Assembly (NCBI GenBank): GCA_033065855.1
Contig: JAVXUO010001034.1
Span: 1,798,001 to 1,862,000, forward strand
Direction of reading: 5' to 3'
Origin: Escallonia rubra
Lineage: Eukaryota > Streptophyta > Magnoliopsida > Escalloniales > Escalloniaceae
Length of the DNA stretch: 64,000 bases
The translations under genes were made by a program, and so were the position numbers. Of this stretch, positions 44,914 through 57,000 are shown one piece after another. How positions within the stretch are numbered: the stretch's first letter is position 1; every line of letters starts with the position of its first letter. Below the pieces are notes generated by a model. That model did no database searches. It was not told where the DNA came from and was given only the letters and a program-made list of their open reading frames with translations.

Positions 44914-46978
44914 AGACATGATTCCTTACCTCCACAGGTAACTTAAGCCAATGCGAGCAGTGTAGTAAATTTCACTGTCTGTTACATAATGTAGCGGATG
45001 ATGAAGTTTACTTAAAAAAATAAACATGGCCCATCCATCCGTAATGGATTGACTGTAACTAAGTTGCTTGCGCGAGTAATTGATCAGTTTCTTATATGTA
45101 TATAGGTTAAGAAGTAGAATTCAAGGCTCAAAGTTTAAAAATGAAGAATCTTCTAGGTGTCTTATCCAGAGCCAGTGCACTTCCCTTCTTCATGTTTGTC
45201 AATTGGAAATTGAGACAAACCGGGCACAACACGAGCAGCATCCACATACACATTGTAGGTTTATGGTAGTTTGTTGCGTTTAGTCCGAAAGTAAGTATGA
45301 TTTCACTAAGATGTTAATGTTTTTTTGTCTCATATTATCCTTACGATTCAATACACTTTTTATAATTTTATAATGTATTTAAATAACTAACTCGACCTTA
45401 GCACGATTTTACAATCTAGTTTATAGAGAGTAGAGATACGTCGTAGAGATGAGAATTTTACGGAGATAGTCTCTCTTAGTTGGTTTTCCAACTTCCGGTG
45501 CGAGACGTCAGGGAAAATCAAGTTTTCTACGACACTTCAAACTTCGATGACTCATCTTTTGACTATGGAGTGCACTTTCGTCCTTTCCAACTCTCTCTAT
45601 TTTTTTTAACAAATTTATTTATGCTAATAGAAAGTTTCAGTATCCAATGACTTATCTGTTGACTATGTAATGCAACATTATCGTTTCTAACTCTCTCAAA
45701 TTTATCCATATTATTATGTTAGTCGAAAGTATTAGTGATCGAAGACGGTTCCGACCATAGAACAGCTGAATATAAAGTAAGATTAGTTATTACTTTCTTA
45801 ACATCTTCTTCTATCACGACTCTCTCGATTTTAAATGGTATATATAATATTGGTCTAAGACCATGCACTGTTTACACGTATGCAAACCAATTGAATGAGC
45901 TTCTAACGGGATTCCGTGATCTAATTAGTTAGTTAAACTCCATTTACTATCCAGGAAAAGCGTTTGTATAGGAATCCCAGGGATCGTCCAATTATGAGCT
46001 GACAAAGAAGTTTTTTAGCCACAAAAAACTCGAACTAGTCAATCTATAGAAGAGACGAATCACGGTAGAGTAACAAACTAACGGCAAGGCGCGCGGTGTG
46101 GTGATATCCCCGGTGCCAAGGGATCCAATTTCCGGTTTAATTGCCTTGAAACTCCATCCTTATCGACACTCCAAAAGTCTTTTTGATCGTCGGAAACTAG
46201 ATACCATTGACCTTGTTTGGAATACCGTTGGCTTCTTAAAACAAACGTAAAATATTATCTCTGAGCCAACTTGATACTGACTGATGCCAAGTGAAACCGC
46301 ACTTTTAACTTGTTCATCGCTTCGAACCATCAGACGGCATAAAGAGGACAGTGAACTGATTTTATTAAAGCAAAAACCAACGAATTCTAGCCCATTGGTT
46401 CTGCCTTCCTCCCACCAAAGACAAAAGACAAATACACGGCACACTCACACCACCTCAAGTTTTAGATTACTAGCACAACCATGGAGATTCCGATCCAAGC
46501 CGGCTAACTTTTTGTTTCTACATCCATACTACAGAAATATTCTTACCATCACCGATAACAATTACACGGTTCTCCTGTTTCAACTCGGGATGAACTGAAG
46601 AAAACAACCACCACATGACAGGCATATGAAAGTTAGCCAAGCAAAGTTATATGAAAAAGTTGCAACAAGGCATAGGGCTGTATATATAAATGTACAAATA
46701 TAACACATCTACAGGCCCATGCTACTTATTGACAAGGTTAACACTGGAAACAACTATCAAACCATGTAGTACACAATTTCAAACAAAGGGAGTCCAAAGA
46801 ATATGGAGAAAGTAAAACAGACGAGACGGCGGAAGAAAGGCAGCATCCTCATTGGCGAACCTCAGGAGGCGAAATGGTTGTACCGATCACAACACATCAA
46901 CTTTTAATGGGAAACACAGAGAAATGACCAATGCTGGTTTCAATGGCTAATAATAAGACATAACCCAAGACCAGGTTG
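44914..46978. other. Gene-free stretch between Pack-MULE and FQR1-like
   Basis: Contains an imperfect direct repeat near 45545-45600 and 45650-45705 (GATGACTCATCTTTTGACTA / CAATGACTTATCTGTTGACT). The last 380 bp before 46979 is probably the 3' UTR of the FQR1-like gene on the minus strand. No other gene supported. Confidence 0.4.
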
Positions 46979-49900
46979 TCAAGCCTGAGCTAGCTTCTTG
47001 ACTACTCCAGCCATATACTTGCCTTGATGGTCGGCAAGTGCTAGCTCTGTTTCAGTTGGTTCTCTTGTGCCATCACCAGCAAAGACTCCAGCACCATATG
47101 GAGAACCCCCTCGAATTGAGTCCAGTTTGAACATACCAGCTCCAAATGTATACCCAATGGGAACAAAGAGCATTCCATGGTGTGCTAACTGGGTGATTGC
47201 TGTCCAACTGCAGGACAATACAGGGGATAGTGAGATGGGGATTACTGAATTTAAATTTATATACAAGCATTTAATACTAGAAATTTTGCTCAGAGAGTTT
47301 CAATGTTGCTACTGCAACCATAACTATTGCAGATGAAAGTAATAGGAGCAATTAACCTTCTACTCCCTGACAAGTATAAACCAATAAAGTTTTGAACTAA
47401 AAAACCCCTGGTTGCAGGCACATAGCTCACAATCACAACATGCGATGTGATTCAACTGCTAGCTGCAGTTTGTATCTCTTGGATGGCTCGGCTCCTCATG
47501 ATCTATATATTCCATTTTTAAAGTTTCACCTCATTGCTTTTGAGTCATACACTATGGAAGAATACCATAAAGGAAAGGATACGCAAGGTGACGATCAATC
47601 AACCCCACTTTTGAGACCGTAAGTTCGTCAGCAGAATTATTCGTACACCCTCACATTTTTTAAGGTGATGAGTGGGAATGTTTTTAGTTCAATGCATTCT
47701 GAAAACCATTCCTTATTATTCGAGGCCATGACTGGATGCAGTAGATGCTGAGCATTTGGATCATTAATTGCTCAACTCTCCAACTGCTAGGAAGGTATAA
47801 TCGTGTTTTTTCTTGGCTTGGTTCGGATGACTCAGAACAAGTTATGGTGCTTTAGATATCGTTCTAGCACTGACGATATCTGAATCCATGAAGAAAAGAT
47901 AAACCTTCGAAACCAGCAAAGATAACCTTTGAATCCATAAAGTCGCAATAGCAGCAAAAAGAAGAATTCTCTGAAGACGAGATTTCTTGATGATAGATTG
48001 TTTTCCTCAAAGAGCTATAAGCGTCCAAGTTTATTACATGCAAAATTGATTTTCTTTCCTCAGGGATTTTTCTATATTCAAAATAATCTTCTAAATCGTG
48101 AATCCTGCAAATTGTTCATACGTTTCTAATTCAACAAACTTAAGAATTTCATCATACCTTAGAACATGTCCACTTATAGGTTGACCGTGATAAGAATCTT
48201 CGGTATGAATCCTATTACATTCAAAATTCCTTCGGTCTCAAATGGCATCGATTTGAAGGTTGCCGCCATGATGATTAGTAGATCGGCCTTAGTGAAAACC
48301 ATAGCGCAATCATTGCTACCATCATTAGCTTTCATGCTGAAAGCGTTTCCATCACCTTCCTTTTTTTCAAACATATTGGATCAGAAAGTGGTCTTTGATA
48401 CCACTACCACTAGATGTAGAACAGAAGTTTGGTGGACTAAATATCGTCTAACCCCGACAAGCAACCACCAAAAGAAAAAAGAGATAAACCTTGAAACCAC
48501 CAAGGGCACCATGCAATCACAAGGAAATTTGGAATCCTCCCCGGAAACAGAAGAATTATCTAAAGCTATAAATAATTTTGCTCAAAGAGCTGCAATTTCT
48601 TATTTTCCTAACATAAACATTCTACATTATTCTAAACCCTAAACAACTCAAGAATGGTAAATGTGAATGGAAAGCAAGTCATATAATGCCAAAAACACTA
48701 CTAGTAAATATACTAACCAGTTAGGATTCAACTTTATCTAGTAGTGACTAAAAACATGCTTAAAAAAGTAAGTCAATATTACCTACAAAGATGAGAGAAA
48801 GTTATCATAAAAAACTAAAAGGTAGAAAACTACATGCCCTTGCCATCTTTTCTTGCCCTACATCATTGGATGATGCCAAGAAAATCTTTGTTGATCCTTG
48901 TACAAGATGATAAATGAAGTAAACATTTTACACACTTTGCTTTTTCGGGGTAAGAGCGGGAGCAAGTGCAAGGTTACGGTGGCGAGGCTGGGGGCGTCAC
49001 TAGAATAGGAGAATTTAAAACTACGGGTCCCCACCACAATGAACTTCTAAGAGCTCAACCAGATCTCCTTGTCATTGTGACTACGAGCTCCTTTCTTAAA
49101 AGTCCTACCTCTCCACGCCCGGCCTACAAACCCGCTTACTATAGATGCCAAACCATATCTCCTATCAAAAGAATGAGTATCGGACATTGTAGCTTGAATA
49201 CAATCATCTGATGAAAGATTCTGACACTTCTCACTTGATTAATATCAATATGGGAATCATTCATACAACTTTTGGTGTAGGGGATTTTCCATGCTTAAAA
49301 AGACTCGGGCACTAACTTGTTGGTCCAAACCAAATGGGGCTTTTCAATCAAGAAAGATGCCTAAAATTTGCAACACTCCAATAGATAAGGCTCGAGATAC
49401 CAACGGTCAACCCTCCAAGGAGTTGCACCCAGATCATGTCATATGGATACTCCAACAAACTTTTGTACTATACTATAGCCTAAACCGATATAAATGCCTC
49501 ATTTCCACGTAAAATCTTATTACGACAAGTGACAATTGTTCTATAGGAAGCTATATAAAACAATCCGCTTTGTTCAACATGGTAAATTCACGCTCTTATC
49601 CGACATTATCACAGACTTAATCACCCATGGAACAAAGTCCAAGCTTTACTATGTCCCCTGAAATCAGCGGCACGACCTTTTTCACAAGAAACTATAATGG
49701 CAACCACTTGTGCACACTGAAAACATAAGGTTGTTTTGCTTCTAAAGCAACCACAATGGTAAAATAATTACAAATCTTTTTCATGGTAATAACCAAAGTA
49801 CGTGTATTGCACTATATTAGGTCTCTGCTTCATGCGAGCTAGTTTATAGCACAAATGATCCGCCTCATAAAGCACTATGAATATAAAGAAAGACAACTAA

Positions 49901-51073
49901 AAATTTGATATATTCAGGGTCAAACTTGGTAGAGATGAAGGTGTTGTCGTGTCAGGCTAAGCTTATTAAAGGATGACTAAACAACACCAGAGATCAGGGG
50001 AGAACACCTCTAAGAGATGGATCACAAAAAAAAACACAAAATCTCTTCTAGATTGGCCAACGCTCCTGCTTTCACACTCTTAGAACCAAATTTGTATCAA
50101 CTTCACCACATCACCGAGAAACTGGTAAAGGAGAATCTAACTGGAAGGTTTAAGTACTGCAAATCAACTTATAATAAGAAAAGTTGCGGAATTATATAAG
50201 TTTCTGATGCATAGTACTCATCATTCAATAAGTCATATTTGTTAAATTCTTTTCCCTCGAATAAATAGGGTGCATCTTAGTTCTCAAAACAAAACAAGTG
50301 GTAAAACGATTACACCTTCCATCAATACTATATCATCATTATAATTTAAACAAATCACTATTATCTATTCGCACGACTCAATTAATATCCCCTAAATTAT
50401 GAAATGCACCAGGAATTTAGCACTCAAATCCACACTAAAAGTCAGCACAAACCAAACCATCCTATTCGCAAAGTAACGCAAGTAACAATCACATTTCAGC
50501 CATCAAAATGAAAATTAAGGTTAGAGCTTACGCAGTGGTCTCTTGTCCGCCCCCTTGCGTGCCAGTACTCACGAAGAAGCCGGCGGGCTTCCCTGCAAGC
50601 TTCTGCTCATTCCACAGCTGCCCCGTCGAGTCAAAGAAGGCCTTCATCTGCGCCGCCATGCACCCGTACCTGGTCGGGAACCCAAACAGGAACCCGTCAG
50701 CTGCCGCCAGCTCCGCCGGACCCGAAATCTCCGGGATCCCGTCGTCTTTCGGCGGCGCCCTCATCTTCTCCAGCACCTCCTCCGGCAGCGTCTCCGGCAC
50801 CCGGTATAGCGTCGCCTCCACGCCGTCGACGCCGTCCACACCGCCCTTCATCCGCCGCGCCAGGCCCTCCACGTGGCCGTACATCGAGTAGAACACTATC
50901 AGTATTTTCAGCTTTGCCACCGCCGGCTGCTCCACCGAGGGCTCGTTAGCCGCATTGGACTCGCCGGCAGTGACGGCGTTTTCAATTACGATCTGCGCGT
51001 CGCGCGGCGCTTCGTCGGGTACCACCGGCGGTGGTTTTTTCTTGCTAGGTACGCATCCGCCTCCTTTCCCCAT
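46979..51073 (-). CDS. FQR1-like NAD(P)H:quinone oxidoreductase (WrbA family)
   Basis: A flavodoxin-fold, FMN-binding enzyme that reduces quinones by two electrons, avoiding semiquinone radicals. Exons 50532-51073 and 46979-47207 join in phase (ACTGC/GTAAGC donor, CTGCAG acceptor) into 256 residues. Visible: FYSMYGHV phosphate loop (about 61-68), GFPTRYG (131-137), [12 protein letters not shown] (169-180) and [11 protein letters not shown] in exon 2. About 53 residues precede the flavodoxin core, as in the longer FQR1-like isoforms. The start [13 protein letters not shown] has Gly2, Cys7 and a lysine cluster, suggesting myristoylation/palmitoylation and plasma membrane attachment (inference). 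The single intron is 3.3 kb. The first ATG in frame is used. Confidence 0.95.
47208..50531 (-). other. Large intron of the FQR1-like gene
   Basis: AT-rich. TGGTATCAAAGACC on the minus strand (48390-48403), followed by an open stretch beginning [18 protein letters not shown], resembles a primer site plus gag start of a degenerate copia element. GATAAACCTT-containing blocks at about 47900 and 48485 are weakly repeated. Nothing is certain. Confidence 0.5.
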
Positions 51074-51158
51074 TACAGACCAACTAACGTACCAATCTGA
51101 ATACAGAATTCCAACTGTGAGAAATGCTGAATTGAGTGTAAGAACCCTAAGCTGGAGA

Positions 51159-51165
51159 TTTTATA
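51159..51165 (-). promoter_or_regulatory. Candidate TATA box of FQR1-like
   Basis: TATAAAA, read on the minus strand, lies 85 bp before the start codon, followed by GAACCCTAAG-like sequence (reads as CTTAGGGTTC in the leader). Spacing fits a short 5' UTR of about 50 nt. Confidence 0.6.
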
Positions 51166-51380
51166 GAGATGGGATTGAAATGGAGTAACTGGGCTTTGGA
51201 TCCGGAACATGTCATACAAGGAAGCATGCGGTTTTGAGTAATGATGATGAACGGATTATGTAAATCGAAATACATCTACTCTCAGTCCAAAGACTAATGG
51301 AAACGGCGTCGTTGCGAGTTTACGAATACAGATACAGTGTCAAAATCTTCACAGTGACTGTGATAATTATAGAGATCGTA

Positions 51381-52050
51381 TTAACTTTAACGAAATTGAG
51401 GGAATTTTAAATGAAGTAAAACTTTTATTATTCTATAACTTTATCTGTAATTATACCATGTCATTACCGTTATTGTGTAAATAAATAGTTTTAGGAATGA
51501 TGACGCCAACTAAGCATTTTTTTTGGAATATTAAATTTTCCTTTTTGTTCTTTTTCCTTATGGCTGCCGACTTTGCTGCCTGACATTAATCAATTTGACA
51601 TTCTTTTTCTCGGTCTTAATATAGTTTTGTTTCTTATTTTTTTACACGTGACAGGCCAGACTTGTAATCTAATTTTAATTAATTTGTGCCAAATGAATGA
51701 CAACGGGTATTGTGCTTCGAATATCTATATCACGGGAGGCACATATGATTTTTCCGAGTGTTGCTGAACTTCAGTTGGGTGGTCTTAATGGTTCGTGTTT
51801 GCTCGTATATAGTTTTGTTTGAGATTGAAAGAAACAGTTTTAGACACAACGAATTTGAATAAATGGAGTTTGAATAAATATCGGCATCTTTTTTATTTTG
51901 AAAATGATATTTAAACACGTTCATATGAGTGGTAGTATTTTAATAGTGTCATTAAGGATGGGCACCCGTCCTACACTGAAACCATATTTAACTTTCTATT
52001 TTTTTTAAAAGTTTTACTTCGTTTAAAATTCCCTCCATTTCGTTAACTTT
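51381..52050. mobile_element. Element-like unit with ~45-bp inverted ends
   Basis: 51381-51426 (TTAACTTTAACGAAATTGAG...) and 52007-52050 are reverse complements with about four differences. The 580-bp interior is AT-rich and noncoding. Target duplications were not resolved, so it could be a MITE or merely an inverted repeat. It lies in the upstream region of the FQR1-like gene. Confidence 0.55.
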
Positions 52051-52429
52051 CTATTTTATTTTTTTAATATTTCTTGAAATCATTCTTCCATACTTTCTTA
52101 TTTTATAGCCTCTCTATCGTGCTTTCCTTCCTATTTTTTCTCTCTTCTTAGACCATTATTAGCTGCACCATTGTTCAATTCCACTGCAACATTGAATTGT
52201 GATTTCGAAAATGCTTATACTTTGTCGTCTAAGTTTGATTCGCTATCTTTTCTTTGATATAAAAAATATCATTAGATGTACGCTCTTAAGTTTCTTTCTC
52301 TAAGAGGTTACAAAAATTCAAAGGTCACCCGTGTGTTTGAGTAATCGTGTGCCTCAAGCACTTATTTTAATGAAGCATCTTTTTATTTTTTCGAAATACA
52401 TCGAAGAAGAAAGAGACAAATATTCAGGT

Positions 52430-53580
52430 GGTCCTCGAACTATACATGTCTTACCATTGTAGTCTCTCAACTAAATTCTTTTATCACTGTAGTCCTTTAA
52501 TTTTAAACCCTTTACCATACAAGTCCTTTTCACCATTTCGTCAAAATTTCTTCTTTTGTGGCCCCTAAGAGGGGCATTAGAGTCATTTCTTACTCCTCAA
52601 GAACCAGAAGCTCCCTTATGGTTTGTGAACTATTAACGTGATGTTTGATTAGTTCCTGAACTAATTATTGTACTCTTAGTCCCTTAGGATTGCATCATTA
52701 ACCAACTTTATTCCTTTTGTCACTTCAGTCAGCTATCCGACGTTGATAAAAATAAAAAGACAATACATGCATACTCCACCAAATAAGTTTGTCACCATGA
52801 CCATGTGCTTTTAGTACCATAACTACCGAGCTCTCTACAAGGTGACTTTGTCCTTGCGATACACCGTCAACACCTCATCCTCTGTCACTAACACAATCAA
52901 CATTGCGACATCTCGTCACCGGCTCCACTATGTCGCTGCCTCAACCATTGGTGTGCCACTGCCTCCCAACATCAGCGGTCGGTTGTAGCCAACCCCCCAC
53001 TACAAGCAGGAAAGTGGCGGCAGAGGGGTTGGGGGCTGGCAATAACAGGCAGCGACGGCGGCGTTGGCGGCAATGGTGACTGGATTGGGTAAAAGTCAAC
53101 ATTTTCTTGGATTATATTGGTTAAGCTTATAAAAATGCACTCTAACGTGCAACCCTAGAGAGAGATTGTGTGTTGATGGTGCGTAGTAAGGACAAAGTCA
53201 CCTTTTAAAGAGATATGTGGTAATGATTCATAAGATCATGGTCATGATGACAACTTGTATTGATGGGATATAAATTGACTTTTTTTTTTATTAACGCAAG
53301 CCCGATTGAAGTGACCAAAACGACGAAACTGACTAATTAAGCAATGTTAAAGGATTAGGAGTGCAAGAATTACTTCAGAGACTAATTGAGCAATACATTA
53401 GTAGATTAGGGACTACAAGGGAGCTTATGGTTCTTAAAAGCTGATAAATGACTCTAATGCCCCTATTGTGGGGGCTACAAAAAATAATATTTTGACAGAA
53501 ACGAAAAAAAATACTTGTATGACAGATAATTTGAAGTTAAAAGACTATAATAATTGTAAAAAAGTCAATTGATTGACTAA
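52430..53580. mobile_element. MULE-like element with long inverted ends, right end truncated
   Basis: About 52462-52720 pairs with 53305-53580, sharing GGGGCATTAGAGTCATTT, AAGCTCCCTT and CATACAAGT in inverse orientation. The outermost left 30 bp has no partner because the right end stops at the repeat beginning at 53581. The interior (52840-53100) is more GC-rich (CACCGTCAACACC, ACAGGCAGCGACGGCGGCG) and may be captured sequence. Long inverted ends suggest Mutator, but no target duplication survives. Confidence 0.62.
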
Positions 53581-54026
53581 GCCTCTGTTTGAAAACAATT
53601 TGGTTTTCAGTTTTTTTTCTCTAGTTTTGTATACTAGAGAAAAAAACGCATTTGACACACAGTTTTCGTTTTTTTTTTCTTCAGTTTTGAAAATCAGTTT
53701 TTTAAACAAAGCTGTTTTTTAAAACTCCCATTTATTTAGGAGTTCTGGGTTTTCAGTTTTGGTTTTTATTTTGAGACTACCACCACCCTCCCACCTCCGG
53801 CAGCCACCGCCCACCTCCAACAGCCCCTGTCGCCGGTCACAGCCACGCCCTACCACCGCCACCGCAAACCACCACCAAAGAAAAAACTGGGTAATCAAAC
53901 ACTCAAAATAAAAACTGGGTAATCAAACACCCATATATTTTTGTAAAAAATAAAATTTTAACTGATTTTTGTTTTTATTTTTTTAAAAACAGAAAATCAA
54001 AACTGGAAGTGATTTCAAACGCTACC
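53581..54026. repeat. GTTTG-ended dispersed repeat, copy 3
   Basis: Ends CCTCTGTTTGAAAAC and TTTCAAACGCTACC. Contains AACGCATTTGACACACAG, a GC-rich core (53775-53875) and AACTGGGTAATCAAACACCC as in copy 1. It sits exactly at the broken right end of the neighbouring MULE-like element. Confidence 0.6.
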
Positions 54027-57000
54027 TAAGGCTAAGATAACGAGGCTTGTAAATTTCAAAGGCCACCAGATATTTGTGAAGTAGAAACGAAGAGAATGGG
54101 TAACCCAAAGAAAGGGTATGGACAGTTGTGTACCACTTTTGAGAATCAGGTAGGATTGGGCTCGAAAGTCTTTTGGCCCGAAAACTTTATGGGGCTGCAG
54201 AGCGGTGCCATAATCGAATCCGTCGTAGGTATTTAATGTTAACCCCAACAGTTTGGTTGGACTCGTCATGGCACCCATGATCCAAAGCACACCTTGGCCC
54301 AATGCAACTGAGCAAAACCACTAGCCCAATAAGCCAATTTTTTAATTAAATCCGTGTCAGCTTAATTGGTCAAAATTCTAGACTTAACCGCTGGAGTTCT
54401 CCTGGGACAAGATCGCAGGGAATTCATTGTAAAGAATCATACCTGCAGAAATGCTTCATTTGGATACCATTCTCGTTGGTTTTATTTCTATATTTTCGTA
54501 AAAGTTATGCTTGCTTATCATTTATTAACTTTGTTTTCATAAAAATTATATTTAAACACTATATACGCCGACTCTCGTAAGCATTTTGACTAAATGTCAT
54601 ATTTAGACAGAGAGATGTGTCGAGAAATAGTATTTAAAATAACATAGAGATGTTTTTAATAGATACTAGACTAAATGTCATATTGTATGTTCCTCTTCCA
54701 CCCCCCCTCTAATCAATATAAAATTTCGGGCAAAACCTCTGCCATTTGAAAGATCCATCTAATTAAAATGCTTGCACAAGACAGAGGAGCGACGCAGTTG
54801 AAACCCAATTTAGGAAATTAAGATGAGAAGCATTTCAAAGAAAGAACTTTTCTTTCGAAAGTGGTTTCTTTTTAGCGACAGAATAAAGTAGGTCTATTTT
54901 TCTTTCATCACGAGGGAAAGGGGTTAATATATATGTATCTTAACTCTGCTTCATGTATATATGTCATTATATAGTCTTGGCCTCAAAAGCTTCTTTTGAG
55001 GTTACAATGCGTTGTACACCAACGTACTAAAAAAAAATATATATATGCGTTGTACACCAACGTACCATTCTTTGCAAACTCAGTATTGGTACCTACCAAA
55101 CAACCATGGACCATCAATATTACATTCATTGCAATGCCCTAAAGCTCCCCTACACACCACTGTCTTCGGATCAAAGAACACCTGAAAGAGCAATCTAGAA
55201 ACCCTTTTTAAAAACAAGACCGTGCCACGATAAAGAAGAAACTATTTACATAATCAAGACGAAAAGCAATCCGAGGCGAAGTGGTCAGCATGTGCTAAAG
55301 AAGCAGGTGGAAGTTTGCAGGAAGCCAGGAAGGGAAAGAAACAGAGAGAGCTTGCAAATTCAACTACGGAACATATATGAAATGAAGGAACCTTGGACTG
55401 CCACATTACCAACTTGTCATCCATCCAATTTTTGTACGGTTTAACCATATAAATTGTCAGTCTGATCAGGAGTTTTTTAAGCATAGATTCTTTGATTAAA
55501 TATATTTAAACCCTCTAAACGAGGCAACCTAATGAGCTAAGGTAGCTGTTCTGGAGATTTCTTGCTTTTAAGTGCGGAGAGCAATCTTATACTTTATGTT
55601 TTGTATTGTGGGTTTGTGTGGACTTTTACTTTATCAGGATCAGGATAGTGATGAACTAAGCTTGCCTTCCAATGGCGAAGATGAAGGACCATAAGCTTTC
55701 CTTTATGTATTTAACTACCATCTTTTTCAGCGGTTGGTAAATTGTTGTTAGCAATAGTTTATGATTCTGACCAATTAAAAACGTTATATGGGACTGGTCT
55801 TTTTTTTGTGCACGGTCCTAATCAAGACTGATGCGCGCCACTTGGTCTAGGTGGCCTCAGATAAGTTGTTTATTAGTGGAATTTAAGTACTTCAAGTGGA
55901 ACCATAAACAAACCAAAGGCAAGAGGATGAAAAAAAACCAAGACAGCGGCTGAGACTACGTTGAAATAACTCTACTCCAACCCCAACAAATTAAAGGCCA
56001 AAAGTTTTTATCGACACTAACTATCCAGAACCTCGCCGGACACTTGGCTATAATTAGTAACGTATAATGCGCTGTATATGTTGTCTAGGAAGGTGCTAGG
56101 TTTTATTGCGCACAGAAGGTCTCAACCATTAGCAACTAGCACTCAACTTAAAATGGTAACAGATTTTTGTTTTGCAATATCTTGAGTTTGACTATTCCTA
56201 ATATATACAATATACAGTTGAAATAGTGAGAGTCTCTGATATATTGGAACTGAAGGAGTGTTAGGCTACGGTTCCAAAGGCATTGCTGTAGGGTGGCTAT
56301 GCCAATTACAACCGCAGTTACGAATAGTTCCAAAGAAGCTTTTCCTCACATTATCAGAAATCTCCAGTCTACTGTGTGCCACTTTTCAAACCTCAAATGG
56401 AGTTACTTGGCTTGTCGTGATTGGGTTCTAGTGCTCTATTAGCCTTAAAATGGGAGATCAGGCCACTAAAAGTCATAACCTACCTAGGTTATGGCTCAAA
56501 TCAAGGCGTAATTCAAGGGTTGTTTTTATAAAGGGTTAAATTAAGATCATGGGTTCCTTGTAAAGGTTTAACGTAAAGAATAGAAAGCGAGAGAGAGATT
56601 GGTTTAGCATGGGAGGGGAGGAGGGAAACATGGAAGGAGACTGTGTGGCATATACAACACAAACAAAATTGACTACAAAAGCGAGGATAAAAGTCCGGTC
56701 ATGGCGGAGGTGACATTGATCAGCTATCACGGATCTAAAGGCACACACATCCCAATCCATGAAGCTTTACATTTTGTTAGTATATATAGGCAAATTGCAG
56801 GCTTATAGGCCCTACTTTGATTAAGGTACAATATGATCGACATGTATCTGAAAGGGACACACGCAGACTAGGGAGGGTGCGTGGTAGAGATCATATGGTG
56901 CGCAGGGTTCGAAAAAATCTCCAGAGTATGATTTTATGCTGGCCTTTTTTTCCTTTTGTTTCAACTCAAGTACTGCACAGATCAATCAAATTGTATAACA

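Noticed and set aside
50528-51100. Plus-strand frames over the FQR1-like first exon
   Set aside because: Antisense shadows of a GC-rich exon.
54015-54302. 95-codon minus-strand frame
   Set aside because: No domain recognised; partly overlaps the end of a dispersed repeat.
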